Below, in pieces: positions 26,760 through 36,672 of a stretch of 64,000 nt of DNA. The stretch comes from Rhizobacter terrae. GTDB lineage: Bacteria; Pseudomonadota; Gammaproteobacteria; Burkholderiales; Burkholderiaceae_C. The position numbers and the translations under genes are program-made. The DNA is taken from assembly GCF_003852895.1 (NCBI RefSeq), contig NZ_QUSW01000003.1:124001-188000 (forward strand), given 5' to 3'. Within the stretch, counting starts at the first letter, position 1, and the number at the start of each line of letters is the position of its first letter. The notes below the pieces were generated by a model that ran no database searches, had not been told where the DNA came from, and was given only the letters and a program-made list of their open reading frames with translations.

Positions 26760-28337
26760 ATGCGAGTCTCGAATCTGAAAATCGGCGTGCGCCTGTGGTT
26801 GGGCTTCGGCCTGGTGATCGGGCTGATGGCCGGCATCGTCGCCATGTCCCTGAGCCGCATGGGCCTGGCGGAACAGCGGGTCGACAACATCCTCAACGAC
26901 CGCTACCGAAAGATCGCTCTGGCCACCGAGGTCAAGTACAACGTCGCGCTCATTCACCAGCACATGCGCGGCGCGCTCATTGACAGCGACCCGGAAGGCA
27001 TCAAGAGACACACCGATGCCATGGGCGCCTTGCGTGCGACGAACAGGGAATTGCTGGACACCTTCGACAAGATCATCAACGTGCCTCGGGCACGGGAGAT
27101 CTTCGACGCGATCATGGCGGCGCGCAAGCAGGACCTGGCCGCACAGACGGAGCTGCTCGCCGTGATCGCCAGTGGCGACCGGGCGAGTGCGCAGCAATTG
27201 CTCAACACTCGGGTACAGGACACCGAGCGCGCCTATGTGAAGCTGCTCAACGACATGACGCAGCTGCAAAAGGGCAAGATGGACGAGGAGTCGCGCAACC
27301 TGACCGCCGAGTTCGGTTTCGGCCGCACGATGATGCTGGCCCTGGCGGCCGGGGCGCTCGCGCTGGGCATGTTCGCCGCCTGGTACGCCACGCGCAGCAT
27401 CACCCGTCCCATGGGCCATGCACTGGTGATGGCGCGCCGCGTCGCCGATGGCGACCTCACGGCGCGCATCGACATCACGTCACAGGACGAGACGGGCCAG
27501 CTCATGCAGGCCTTGAAGGACATGAATGCCAGCCTGGCCAGGATCGTCAGCCAGGTGCGCGACGGCACCGACCAGATCGCCACGGCATCGAGCCAGATCG
27601 CCGCGGGCAACATGGACTTGTCTTCACGCACGGAACAGCAGGCGAGTTCCCTGCAGGAGACGGCGTCGTCCATGGAGGAACTGACGGGTACCGTCCGGCA
27701 GAACGCCGACAACGCGCGGCAGGCGAGCCAGCTCGCCGCATCCGCCTCGCAGGTGGCGGTCAAGGGTGGCGCGGTCGTCTCGCAGGTCGTCGACACCATG
27801 GGCTCCATCAACGACTCTGCCCGCCGGATCGCGGAGATCACCAGCGTGATCGACGGCATCGCGTTCCAGACCAACATCCTTGCCTTGAATGCCGCAGTGG
27901 AAGCCGCCCGTGCCGGCGAGCAGGGCCGCGGCTTCGCGGTGGTGGCCTCCGAGGTGCGAAACCTGGCCCAGCGCTCCGCGCAAGCTGCCAAGGAAATCAA
28001 GACCCTGATCGGCGACTCGGTGGACAAGGTCGAGGTCGGCAGCAAGCTGGTGAACGAGGCGGGCGCGACGATGCAGGAAGTGGTTCAGAGCTTCAAGCGC
28101 GTGACCGACATCATCGGAGAGATCAGCCACGCCAGCGAAGAACAGACCAGCGGCATCAGCCAGATCAACCAGGCCATCAACCAGATGGATGGCGTGACGC
28201 AACAGAACGCCTCGCTGGTCGAGGAGGCGGCGGCAGCGTCGCAGTCTCTCAACCACCAGGTGGCCGGCCTGGTCCAGGTCGTGGGGGTCTTCAAGTTGTC
28301 GAAGGAGCCCGGCGCGTTGGCTCCGGTTGCTGCGTGA
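26760..28337 (+). CDS. Methyl-accepting chemotaxis protein
   Basis: A 525-residue transmembrane chemoreceptor. Helix 1 is at about 9-30, a four-helix-bundle periplasmic sensor at 31-188, helix 2 at about 190-212, then HAMP (about 213-265) and the signalling domain. The hairpin tip is intact ([33 protein letters not shown] region near 365-400), and methylation-type helices flank it. No C-terminal pentapeptide is present. RBS AAGGAG precedes the chosen ATG by 10 bases. It would signal to CheA/CheW encoded elsewhere. Confidence 0.9.
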   Translation: MRVSNLKIGVRLWLGFGLVIGLMAGIVAMSLSRMGLAEQRVDNILNDRYRKIALATEVKYNVALIHQHMRGALIDSDPEGIKRHTDAMGALRATNRELLDTFDKIINVPRAREIFDAIMAARKQDLAAQTELLAVIASGDRASAQQLLNTRVQDTERAYVKLLNDMTQLQKGKMDEESRNLTAEFGFGRTMMLALAAGALALGMFAAWYATRSITRPMGHALVMARRVADGDLTARIDITSQDETGQLMQALKDMNASLARIVSQVRDGTDQIATASSQIAAGNMDLSSRTEQQASSLQETASSMEELTGTVRQNADNARQASQLAASASQVAVKGGAVVSQVVDTMGSINDSARRIAEITSVIDGIAFQTNILALNAAVEAARAGEQGRGFAVVASEVRNLAQRSAQAAKEIKTLIGDSVDKVEVGSKLVNEAGATMQEVVQSFKRVTDIIGEISHASEEQTSGISQINQAINQMDGVTQQNASLVEEAAAASQSLNHQVAGLVQVVGVFKLSKEPGALAPVAA

Positions 28338-28361
28338 GCCTCGCACCGGAGTTCAAGCCTC

Positions 28362-29285
28362 TCAGGCCCTGCTGATTTCCTCCGCCACGAGCCGCGCGAT
28401 CCAGCCCATGAAAACCTGCACACGTTGCGGCAGGTGGCGGCGGTTGGCGTAGACGATGTTCACGGGCAGGTCGGGCGCTCGATGCCTGGGCAGCACTTCC
28501 TTGAGCAGACCCTGTTTGACGAGCGGCCTCACGCCCACTGCGGGCGCCTGGATGATGCCCAGCCCTGCCAGGCAGGCCGACTGGTAGGACTCCGCGTTGT
28601 TGACGGTCAGTGCGCCGGCCATCGCGATGCGGCGCAGGCCGCCGGTGTCGGCCACCTCGAAGCCGCCGGACTTCGCGCCCAGCGTGCTCACGTAGTGCAC
28701 GAGGCGGTGCCTGGACAGGTCTTCCAGCGAACGCGGCGTGCCGTGCTCGCGCAGGTAGGCGGGACTGGCGATGTTGATCTGGCGGAACACGCCCAGCGGC
28801 CTCGCGATGAGGCCCGAATCGCCCAGCGCGCCCACGCGCACCACGCAATCGAAGCCCTCGCGCACGAGGTCGACCCGGCGATCGGTACTGCTCAGTTCCA
28901 GCTCGATGCGCGGGTGCGCGCGCAGGAACTCGTCCAGCCGCGGGATCACCATGTCGCGCGCCATGCCGGTGGACATGTCCACGCGCAATCGGCCCCGCAG
29001 CGTCTGCTCGCCCTGCTGGAACATGGACTGCAGTTCCTCCATGTCGGCCAGCAGGTCCTTGCATCGCTCGTAGAAGGCCTGGCCGTCCTGCGTCATCTGC
29101 ACGCGGCGCGTGGTGCGGTGGAGCAGCCGCGTGCCCAGCAGCGCCTCGAGCGTGGCCACTGCGGTGGAAACGCTGGCCTTGGGCAGACTCATCTGGTCGG
29201 CGGCCTGGGTGAAGCTGCTGAGTTCGGCCACGCGCACGAAGATGTGCAAAGCGTCCAACCGCTGCAGAGGAATGGTGTCGTTCAT
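28362..29285 (-). CDS. LysR family transcriptional regulator
   Basis: A 307-residue regulator. The helix-turn-helix spans about 10-65 (IFVRVAELSSFTQAADQMSLPKASVSTAVATLE), followed by the linker helix and a two-lobed effector domain. Members of this subgroup often repress or activate a divergent oxidoreductase gene. It is divergent from the SDR gene at 29388 with 102 bases between, and its start codon is embedded in a palindrome (TTGTTC-N9-GAACAA) that could serve autoregulation. The effector is unknown. Confidence 0.88.
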   Translation of the reverse strand: MNDTIPLQRLDALHIFVRVAELSSFTQAADQMSLPKASVSTAVATLEALLGTRLLHRTTRRVQMTQDGQAFYERCKDLLADMEELQSMFQQGEQTLRGRLRVDMSTGMARDMVIPRLDEFLRAHPRIELELSSTDRRVDLVREGFDCVVRVGALGDSGLIARPLGVFRQINIASPAYLREHGTPRSLEDLSRHRLVHYVSTLGAKSGGFEVADTGGLRRIAMAGALTVNNAESYQSACLAGLGIIQAPAVGVRPLVKQGLLKEVLPRHRAPDLPVNIVYANRRHLPQRVQVFMGWIARLVAEEISRA

Positions 29286-29305
29286 TGTTCTTCCAATCCG
29301 AACAA
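29285..29305. promoter_or_regulatory. Palindrome in the LysR/SDR divergent region
   Basis: TTGTTC (29285-29290) and GAACAA (29300-29305) are perfect 6-base inverted repeats, 9 bases apart, at the LysR start codon. Position fits an autoregulatory site. Confidence 0.4.
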
Positions 29306-29387
29306 ACAAATCGCTTTCAGGCAATTTATCTGCAATCGACCGATCAATAAAGTGCCCTCCATCGCAACTCATTTCACGGAGCGCACC

Positions 29388-30149
29388 ATGACCACCACCC
29401 CCATCGCACTCATCACCGGCGGCAGCCGCGGCCTGGGCCGCAATGCCGCGATCCGCCTGGCCGAAGGCGGCAGCGACGTCATCCTCACCTACCGCGGCAA
29501 CGCGGCCGAAGCGCAGGCCGTGGTCGGGCAGATCGACAGGCTCGGCCGACGCGCCGCGGCCCTGCAGCTGGACGTGAGCGACAGCGGCAGCTTCGCCGCC
29601 TTTGCGCAATCGGTGCGCGACACGCTGGCCCAGGTGTGGAAGCGCGAGCAGTTCAACCACCTGGTGAACAACGCCGGCGTGGGGGCCCATGCCGGCTTCG
29701 CGCAGACCACGCCGCAGCAGTTCGACGAGATGATGAACGTGCACCTGAAGGGTCCGTTCTTCCTCACGCAGGCGCTGCTGCCGCTCATCGCCGACGGCGG
29801 GCGCATCCTCAACGTGTCCAGCGGTCTCACGCGCTTTTCCATCCCGGGCTACGCGGTCTACGCGACGATGAAGGGCGGCATCGAGGTGATGACGCGCTAC
29901 CTCGCCCGCGAGCTGGGCGCGCGCGGCATCGCGGTGAACACGCTGGCACCGGGCGCCATCGAGACCGACTTCAGCGGCGGCGCCGTGCGCGACAACGCGC
30001 AGCTCAACGCCTTCCTCGCGTCGCAGACGGCCCTGGGCCGCGTGGGCCTGCCCGATGACATCGGCGGCGTGGTCGCCTCGCTGCTGTCGCCGGCCAACGG
30101 CTGGATCACGGCACAGCGCATCGAGGCCTCGGGCGGCATGTTCCTGTAA
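29388..30149 (+). CDS. SDR family oxidoreductase
   Basis: A 253-residue classical SDR. TGGSRGLG at 10-17, NNAG near 92-95, SSG with the catalytic Ser near 145, YATMK with Tyr and Lys near 158-162. The residue after the second strand (TYRGN, Arg) suggests NADP preference. It is probably the target of the divergent LysR regulator. The substrate is unknown; LysR-SDR pairs of this kind are common in Burkholderiales and usually act on quinones or ketones. Confidence 0.88.
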   Translation: MTTTPIALITGGSRGLGRNAAIRLAEGGSDVILTYRGNAAEAQAVVGQIDRLGRRAAALQLDVSDSGSFAAFAQSVRDTLAQVWKREQFNHLVNNAGVGAHAGFAQTTPQQFDEMMNVHLKGPFFLTQALLPLIADGGRILNVSSGLTRFSIPGYAVYATMKGGIEVMTRYLARELGARGIAVNTLAPGAIETDFSGGAVRDNAQLNAFLASQTALGRVGLPDDIGGVVASLLSPANGWITAQRIEASGGMFL

Positions 30150-30209
30150 GCCCGATCAGCGCACGACCAAGGCGCGATGGGGAAGGGTGGCGGCGATACT
30201 TCGGTCTGC

Positions 30210-31190
30210 ATGGAAGCGATCCTCGCCGTCACCATTCCGTTTTTTGCGCTTGTGCTTTGCGGCTACCTCGCTGCCTGGCGGGGCGTGCTACCGGAGATGG
30301 CGATCCCCGGGCTCAACATCTTCGTGCTCTTCTTCGCGCTGCCGTGCATGCTGTTCCGCTTCGGGTCCAGCATGCCGTTTGCGCAGCTCATCGATCCCAC
30401 GCTGATCGGCATCTACGCACTCAGCGCGCTGATGATGGTCTTCGTCACCGTGGCCGCCACCTGGCGTCGCCACGACGACGGCCACGGCGTGGACCTGAAG
30501 AACGCCGCCTTCGGTGCGCTGGTGGCCGCGTTTCCCAACAGCGGCTTCATGGGCGTGCCGCTGCTGGCGGCCCTGTTCGGCGACCGCGCCGCCGGCCCGG
30601 TCATCGGCACGGTGCTGATCGACCTCATCTTCACCAGCACGCTGTGCCTGGCCATCGCGCAGTCGCACCTGGCCGTGGGCGGCACGGCGCCGGCGCATCC
30701 CATCGCGGGAGCCCTGCGCTCGATGCGGGGCGCCATGACGAATCCCCTGCCCTGGGCCATCGCGCTGGGCGCGGTGTTCGCGGCCACGGGGCTGCAACTG
30801 CCTGGGCCCGTTGCGCAGATCATCAAGATGTTGGCCGATGCCGCGACGCCCGTGGCGCTGTTCACCATCGGCGCCGTGCTGTGGCGCGCCGGGCAGCATG
30901 CACACACCCGCACGCCGGTCATCAACTACCTGCCGGTGGCGCTCATCAAGCTGCTCATCCACCCGCTGCTGGTGTGGAGCCTGGGCATGCTGGCGCGCAA
31001 GGCGGGGCTGCCGGTCCCGCCCTTCGGCCTGGCCATGCTGGTGCTGGCCGCCGCCCTGCCCAGCGCCAGCAACGTCTCGCTGCTGGCCGAGCGCTACGGG
31101 GCGGACAACGGACGCATCGCCCGCATCATCATGGCCAGCACGACGCTGGCGTTCGTGAGCTTCTCGCTGCTGGCCTGGGCCTTCCGATAG
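30210..31190 (+). CDS. AEC family transporter (auxin-efflux-carrier type)
   Basis: A 326-residue membrane carrier with ten hydrophobic segments in a five-plus-five arrangement. Family marks are LNIFVLFFALPCMLFRFG near 34-51, the FPNSGFMGVPLL motif near 110-121 that breaks a helix in the first half, and ALPSASNVSLLAERYG in the second. Bacterial members export or import dicarboxylates such as malate or malonate. The start gives a short N-terminus at the first helix; GTG and ATG codons upstream are less likely. It follows the SDR gene by 60 bases. Confidence 0.82.
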   Translation: MEAILAVTIPFFALVLCGYLAAWRGVLPEMAIPGLNIFVLFFALPCMLFRFGSSMPFAQLIDPTLIGIYALSALMMVFVTVAATWRRHDDGHGVDLKNAAFGALVAAFPNSGFMGVPLLAALFGDRAAGPVIGTVLIDLIFTSTLCLAIAQSHLAVGGTAPAHPIAGALRSMRGAMTNPLPWAIALGAVFAATGLQLPGPVAQIIKMLADAATPVALFTIGAVLWRAGQHAHTRTPVINYLPVALIKLLIHPLLVWSLGMLARKAGLPVPPFGLAMLVLAAALPSASNVSLLAERYGADNGRIARIIMASTTLAFVSFSLLAWAFR

Positions 31191-31217
31191 GCGCATTAAA
31201 ATCTATCGATATCATTT

Positions 31218-31242
31218 GTTTGATTGAATTTACACATCAAAC
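31218..31242. promoter_or_regulatory. Dyad upstream of rubrerythrin
   Basis: GTTTGAT (31218-31224) and ATCAAAC (31236-31242) are perfect 7-base inverted repeats around an 11-base spacer, in an AT-rich island 51 bases before the rubrerythrin ATG. The arms give the T-N11-A layout used by LysR-type regulators such as OxyR, which would suit a peroxide-defence operon; regulator identity is a guess. Confidence 0.4.
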
Positions 31243-31292
31243 AGGCATCCGCAGAATTCTCTCCATCGCAGTGAATTGCAACGGAGAAACCC

Positions 31293-31778
<486 letters not shown>

Positions 31779-31814
31779 ACCGCGCCTGCCACTTTTTTTG
31801 ATCCAATCCGAACC

Positions 31815-31979
31815 ATGAAGACTTTCCAATGCATCGTGTGCGGTTTCATCTATGACGAAGCTGCCGGCCTTCCCGACGAAGGCATCGCCCCCGGCACCCG
31901 CTGGGATGACATCCCCGCGGACTGGGAATGCCCGGACTGCGGCGTGGCCAAGTCCGACTTCGAGATGGTCGAGATCTGA
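31815..31979 (+). CDS. Rubredoxin
   Basis: A 54-residue electron carrier with one Fe(Cys)4 site: CIVCG at 6-10 and CPDCG at 39-43. The aromatic core (Tyr13, Trp30, Trp37) and the [15 protein letters not shown] stretch are standard. It would pass electrons from the reductase encoded next to rubrerythrin. Its TGA overlaps the reductase ATG (TGATG). Confidence 0.95.
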   Translation: MKTFQCIVCGFIYDEAAGLPDEGIAPGTRWDDIPADWECPDCGVAKSDFEMVEI

Positions 31980-33130
31980 TGCCACTGCCTGTCGTCATCC
32001 TGGGCAGCGGACTCGCGGGCTACACCGTCGCGCGCGAGTTCCGCAAGCTCGACAAGGACACGCCGCTCGTGGTGGTCAGCCGCGACGGCGCGGGCTTCTA
32101 TTCCAAGCCCATGCTGTCCAACGCGCTGGCCAGCAAGAAGACCGCCGCGGCGCTGGTGATGAAGCCGGCCGACAAGATGGCCGCGGAGCTGAATGCCACG
32201 GTCAAGGCGCGCACCCGCGTGCTGCGCATCGACACGGCCGCACGGCATGTGGTGCTCGACAGCGGCGAGGTCATCGAATACCGCGACCTCGTACTGGCGG
32301 TGGGAGCCGATCCCATCCGGCTGCCGCTGGACGGCGATGCGGCGGGCGAGGTGTTATCGGTCAACGACCTGGACGACTACGCCGTGTTCGCCGAACGGCT
32401 CGAAGGCGCGAAGACGGTGGCCATCCTCGGCGCCGGGCTGATCGGCTGCGAGTTCGCCAACGACCTGCTGGCGCGCGAGATCCGGCCAGTGGTGATCGAT
32501 CTCGCCGAGCGCGCATTGCCGCGGCTCCTGCCGCCGCAGGCCTCGGCTCGGCTGCAATCCAGCTTCGAAGCGCTGGGCGTGCAGTTCCACTTCGGCACGG
32601 CCGCAACGCGTGTGGACCGGCAAGGCGCCGGCGTCCGCGTCACGCTGGCCAACGGACAGACCGTCGATGCCGACCTCGTGCTTTCCGCCATCGGCTTGAA
32701 GCCGCGCACGCAGTTGGCACTCGATGCCGGCCTGGCGGTGAACCGCGGCGTGGTGGTGGATCGGCTGCTGGAGACCTCGTCGCCCCACGTCTACGCCGTG
32801 GGGGACTGCGCCGAAGTCGAAGGCCACACCCTGCCCTTCGTGATGCCGCTGATGCAGCAAGGGCGCGCCCTCGGCGCGAGCCTGGCGGGAACACCCACCC
32901 CCGTGTCCTACCCGGCGATGCCCGTGGTCGTGAAGACACCCGCCTGTCCGACCGCGGTGTGCCCGCCGCCGATGAACGCCACCGGCGAATGGGTCAGCGA
33001 GGTCACCGAGGAGGCTTGCGTGTCGCTGTTCAGTGCGGCCGACGGCACCTTGCTGGGGTTTGCTGTGATGGGGACGGCCACCACGCAGCGGCAGGCCCTG
33101 GCGACCAAGATCGCAGGCTGGTTGGTCTAA
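31979..33130 (+). CDS. NAD(P)H:rubredoxin reductase (FAD-dependent)
   Basis: A 383-residue flavoprotein of the pyridine nucleotide-disulfide reductase fold. FAD motif GSGLAG at 9-14, the NAD(P) motif GAGLIG near 151-156, and the second FAD motif YAVGDCAE near 272-279. It lacks a redox-active Cys pair in the first domain, as expected for rubredoxin/ferredoxin reductases. Translationally coupled to rubredoxin, it completes a three-gene peroxide-reducing chain: NAD(P)H to reductase to rubredoxin to rubrerythrin. Confidence 0.9.
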   Translation: MPLPVVILGSGLAGYTVAREFRKLDKDTPLVVVSRDGAGFYSKPMLSNALASKKTAAALVMKPADKMAAELNATVKARTRVLRIDTAARHVVLDSGEVIEYRDLVLAVGADPIRLPLDGDAAGEVLSVNDLDDYAVFAERLEGAKTVAILGAGLIGCEFANDLLAREIRPVVIDLAERALPRLLPPQASARLQSSFEALGVQFHFGTAATRVDRQGAGVRVTLANGQTVDADLVLSAIGLKPRTQLALDAGLAVNRGVVVDRLLETSSPHVYAVGDCAEVEGHTLPFVMPLMQQGRALGASLAGTPTPVSYPAMPVVVKTPACPTAVCPPPMNATGEWVSEVTEEACVSLFSAADGTLLGFAVMGTATTQRQALATKIAGWLV

Positions 33131-33198
33131 CCCAGAAGGACTCGCGGCCGAAGTTCATCCGGTGGCAAGCGTGGTGATGAACCACTGGCTCACTGGAT

Positions 33199-33681
33199 TC
33201 ATGCCCGGCCTTCCACCAGCCGCGCCAGCTTGTCCAGCGCCATGCGCCAGCCCGTGTCGTTGTCGGCAAGCGAAATGCCCGGCGGCACGTTCAAATGCTC
33301 GCCCACCACATCGGTACCGCCGGCCGCGTCGGCCAGCGTGAACTTCACGGTCATCTCGCCTTGCATCGCCGGGTCATCGGTCTCGAAAGCCATCATCTGC
33401 ACGACCTGGCGATCGGGCACGAGGCGCACGAAGTGGCCGTGGTAGGTGTCGGTGCGATCGTCCGTCTTGCCGCGCCCATCGCCGTGGTAGGTCAGCGAGA
33501 TGCGGAAGTGCCCACCTTCACGCGCATCGAACTCGTGGACCTGGCTGCTCATGCCGTCGGGCACCATCCAGGCCGCGACGGCGTGGGGATCGATCAGTGC
33601 CTGGTACACCCGGTGGCGCGGCGCGTTCACATGCCGGGTCATGCGCGTGACGCCTGGGGCGGTTGCAGCCAGCGGTGGCAT
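33199..33681 (-). CDS. SRPBCC / AHSA1-like protein
   Basis: A 160-residue START-like fold protein. It opens with the family pattern MTRHVNAPRHRVYQALIDPHAVAAWMVPDG after a short N-terminal tail, has the GGHFRISLTY strand pair and ends with GWRMALDKLARLVEGR, the long C-terminal helix. Members bind hydrophobic ligands or modulate Hsp90; the function here is not indicated. The stop faces that of the rubredoxin reductase gene 68 bases away. Confidence 0.8.
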   Translation of the reverse strand: MPPLAATAPGVTRMTRHVNAPRHRVYQALIDPHAVAAWMVPDGMSSQVHEFDAREGGHFRISLTYHGDGRGKTDDRTDTYHGHFVRLVPDRQVVQMMAFETDDPAMQGEMTVKFTLADAAGGTDVVGEHLNVPPGISLADNDTGWRMALDKLARLVEGRA

Positions 33682-33723
33682 GGAGTCTCTCCCTGGGACG
33701 GGACCGCAGATTGTGGACGCGTT

Positions 33724-34578
33724 TCAGAGCAAGCGCTCTGAAATCACCTTGAAGGGGACCTTGTCTACTGCGAAGCACAGCGGCGGCGGCGAGACGCCCA
33801 AGGCTTCCACGAAGGGGCAGGCCAGGCTGTCGGCGACGAGCACCAACGGCCGGACAGTTTGCGTCTCGATGGGCAAGTCGATCTCCGCGAAGGCGAGCCG
33901 GTCCAGGCCGTCCACGGCGGCGACTGCGGCGTCCTGCAGGCACAGGAAATCGATGGCGTTGTCCCAGCTGGCGAACATCGTCTTGAACGCCCCGGGCAGT
34001 TCCTTCGTGGCCGTGGACTCCAGCGTGCAGCGCAGGTCGGGCGCACTGCCCTGGCCACCGGCGATGTGGGTCACCTGCAGATCGCCATGCCGCGCATGGG
34101 AGAAGCGCAGCGGCAGGTGCGTGGGCAATGCATCACTGAACAAGCGCGTGCCGATGGCATACAGCGTGCTGCTCATGATGTTCTTGATGAACAGCACCAC
34201 CCGCTGCCCCGGCCGGTTCTGTGGCAGCGGCTCCAGGTACAGCCGCCAGTTGCTTTGCAGCGGCGAGGGGAACACCGAGCGCAGCGCACCGATGCCGGCC
34301 GGGCCGAAATGGCCGTGGGCGTAGGTGAGGATGGTGAAGGGCGTGAGCCCGTCGCGCTGCCACAGCGTCACGCCGGGTGGCACGAGGTGCTTCACCGCAT
34401 CGGCCTTCACGAGCCAGGTGAGGTAGACCACATCGCGCACGTCGCTTTGCAACTTGAGGAATGGCAGCACCGACATCAACCGGCGCCTGGCCCCCAGCAA
34501 CAGCCGCGAGTTGGCGATGGCGCCCAGCAGCCGGCCGACCAAGCCAGGGCGCGGGTGGACGTATCGGTTGGAATTCAT
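33724..34578 (-). CDS. DUF2071 (YqjF-like) family protein
   Basis: A 284-residue protein of the DUF2071 family, related in fold to acetoacetate decarboxylase. Recognisable segments are VVYLTWLVKADAVKHLVPPGV near 50-70, LTPFTILTYAHGHFGP near 78-93 and the NWRLYLEP block. No catalytic role is established for the family. Its ATG lies 3 bases after the priA stop, so it is probably transcribed with priA. Confidence 0.7.
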   Translation of the reverse strand: MNSNRYVHPRPGLVGRLLGAIANSRLLLGARRRLMSVLPFLKLQSDVRDVVYLTWLVKADAVKHLVPPGVTLWQRDGLTPFTILTYAHGHFGPAGIGALRSVFPSPLQSNWRLYLEPLPQNRPGQRVVLFIKNIMSSTLYAIGTRLFSDALPTHLPLRFSHARHGDLQVTHIAGGQGSAPDLRCTLESTATKELPGAFKTMFASWDNAIDFLCLQDAAVAAVDGLDRLAFAEIDLPIETQTVRPLVLVADSLACPFVEALGVSPPPLCFAVDKVPFKVISERLL

Positions 34579-34581
34579 GGG

Positions 34582-36672
34582 TCAGATTGACAGCGGGTCC
34601 ACATCCACCGCCCAGCGCAGCACACGCTGCTCGGGCGCCTTGCGCTGCAGGCGCAGCTCATGCAGGGTGGGCATCCACAGCGACAGGAAGCGCTGCAGTG
34701 CGACTCGCGAGGACGACTCCACCAGCATCTGCATGCGTTCGACATCGGCCACGCGCGCAACGTGCAAGGGCACGGGCGGGTAGACCATCACCGCGTCGGC
34801 GCCGGGAAGCTCGCTGGCGACTTCGGCCGCGGCCTGCAGGAAGCCTCGTGCGGCCTCCACCGTCTTGGCGTCGGCGCGCAGCATGGCCAGGTGCGCATAG
34901 GGCGGCAGGCCGGCCATCTCGCGCTCCTTGGCCTGGCTTTGCGCGAAGGCCTCGAAGTCGTGGCGGCGCAATGCGGCGTACAGCGGATGCGTCGGGTACC
35001 AGGTCTGCACCCACATCTCGCTGCGCTCGGCCTGCGCGGCATCGCGGCCGGCGCGGCCCGCTGCCTGCATCAGCAATGCGAACAGCCGCTCGGGCGCACG
35101 GAAATCGCTGCTGAACAGGGAGCTGTCGGGGTTCACCGCGGCCACCAGCGTGATGCGCCGGAAGTCGTGGCCCTTGGTCACCATCTGCGTACCGACGAGC
35201 ACGTCGACATCGCCCGCGTGCACGGCACCCAGCTGCGCCTCCAGCGTGCCCTTGAGCCGTGTCGAATCCGCATCGATGCGTGCGATGCGTGCCGCACTGC
35301 CATCGGGCGTCTGCAGCATGCCGGCGAGCTGCTCCTCCAACCGCTCGGTGCCGCGGCCAATGGGCGCGATGTCCAGGTTGCCGCACTCCGGGCAGGCGCG
35401 CGGCACGCGCTCGGTGAAGCCGCAATGGTGGCAGCGCAGCGTGCGGTCGAGCTTGTGGAAGACGCGCCAGGCACTGCAATGCGGGCAGCCGCTCTTCCAG
35501 GCACAGTCGCCGCAATGCAGCACGGGCGCGTAGCCTCGGCGGTTGAGGAACACGAGGCTCTGCTCGCCGCGCGCGATGCGCTCCTGGATGGCGGCCACCA
35601 GCGGCGGCGCCATCGCGGTGGTCACGCCGCGGGTCTTGGGCAGCAGGTTCATGTCCACCAGCCGCACCCGAGGCAGCGCGCCGCCGCCGATGCGCGAGGA
35701 CAGCGACAGCCGCACGTAGCGGCCTTCGTTGGCGCGGTGCCAGGTCTCCAGCGACGGCGTGGCCGAGCCCAGCAGCACCGGCGCACCCTCGCGCTTGCCG
35801 CGGTACACCGCGAGGTCGCGTGCCGAGTAGCGGGCGCCTTCCTGCTGCTTGTACGAAGGGTCGTGCTCCTCGTCGACCACGATCAGCCCGAGCCGCGGCA
35901 TGGAGGCGAACACCGCCAGCCGCGTGCCCAGCACCAGGTCCGCCAGCCCCAGGTGCGCCGCCAGCCAGTTGCGCAGACGCTGGGCCGGCGTCAGGCCGCT
36001 GTGCAGCGAGACGATGCTGCGGCCAACGAAGCGTTCGGCAAATCGCGCTTCGAGCTGCGGCGTGAGGTTGATCTCCGGCACCAGCACCAGCGCCTGCTTG
36101 CCGGCCGCCAGCGCCTGCTCGGCGGCACGCAGGTAGACCTCGGTCTTGCCGCTGCCGGTCACGCCGTGCAGCAGCGCGGTGGGGGCCGAATCGCTATTCA
36201 GCTGGGCCAGTCGGTCCAGTGCCGCGGACTGCTCGGGGCTGAGCGGCGGCGTCTGCGGCCGGGCTGCCTGCGGGTCCGGCTGGGGCCACTTCCTGTGCAG
36301 CTTGGCGATGCGGTTGGCGACCTGTTCGTCGTCCAGCTTGCGCAATTCGGGCGGCAGTACCGACAAGGCCACCTCGCCCACGCCGCGCTGGTAGTACGCG
36401 GCTGTAAATTCGACAAGCTCGCACCAGGCGCGTGGCAGCGGCGGCAGCGCGGACAGCACGCGCGACACCGGCTTGAGCACCACGTCCGCCGCGTCTTCCG
36501 GTTCGCCCGGCCACACGACACCGGTGACCTCACGGCGCCCCAGAGGCACATGCACCAACGTTCCAGGCGCAAGCTCACGCTCACTTTCATAGGACAGTGG
36601 TGCCCCCAGGCCGGTGTGCTGGGGGGTTTCGACCGCGACCCGGATGCGCACCGTCACCGCGGACCGATCCAC
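34582..36672 (-). CDS. priA: Primosomal replication protein N' (helicase PriA)
   Basis: A 696-residue replication-restart helicase that loads the replisome at repaired forks. The N-terminal 3'-end-binding domain spans about 1-110. Walker A is GVTGSGKTEVY near 169-179, the DEEH box VVDEEHDPSYKQQ near 265, and eight zinc-ligand cysteines lie in CGDC, CPHC, CHHC and CPEC in the middle. Motif V/VI (VGTQMVTKGHDF, LMQAAGRAGR) is intact. The start is GTG; another GTG 6 codons in is possible. A 355-base gap with DnaA-box matches lies upstream. Confidence 0.95.
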   Translation of the reverse strand: MDRSAVTVRIRVAVETPQHTGLGAPLSYESERELAPGTLVHVPLGRREVTGVVWPGEPEDAADVVLKPVSRVLSALPPLPRAWCELVEFTAAYYQRGVGEVALSVLPPELRKLDDEQVANRIAKLHRKWPQPDPQAARPQTPPLSPEQSAALDRLAQLNSDSAPTALLHGVTGSGKTEVYLRAAEQALAAGKQALVLVPEINLTPQLEARFAERFVGRSIVSLHSGLTPAQRLRNWLAAHLGLADLVLGTRLAVFASMPRLGLIVVDEEHDPSYKQQEGARYSARDLAVYRGKREGAPVLLGSATPSLETWHRANEGRYVRLSLSSRIGGGALPRVRLVDMNLLPKTRGVTTAMAPPLVAAIQERIARGEQSLVFLNRRGYAPVLHCGDCAWKSGCPHCSAWRVFHKLDRTLRCHHCGFTERVPRACPECGNLDIAPIGRGTERLEEQLAGMLQTPDGSAARIARIDADSTRLKGTLEAQLGAVHAGDVDVLVGTQMVTKGHDFRRITLVAAVNPDSSLFSSDFRAPERLFALLMQAAGRAGRDAAQAERSEMWVQTWYPTHPLYAALRRHDFEAFAQSQAKEREMAGLPPYAHLAMLRADAKTVEAARGFLQAAAEVASELPGADAVMVYPPVPLHVARVADVERMQMLVESSSRVALQRFLSLWMPTLHELRLQRKAPEQRVLRWAVDVDPLSI

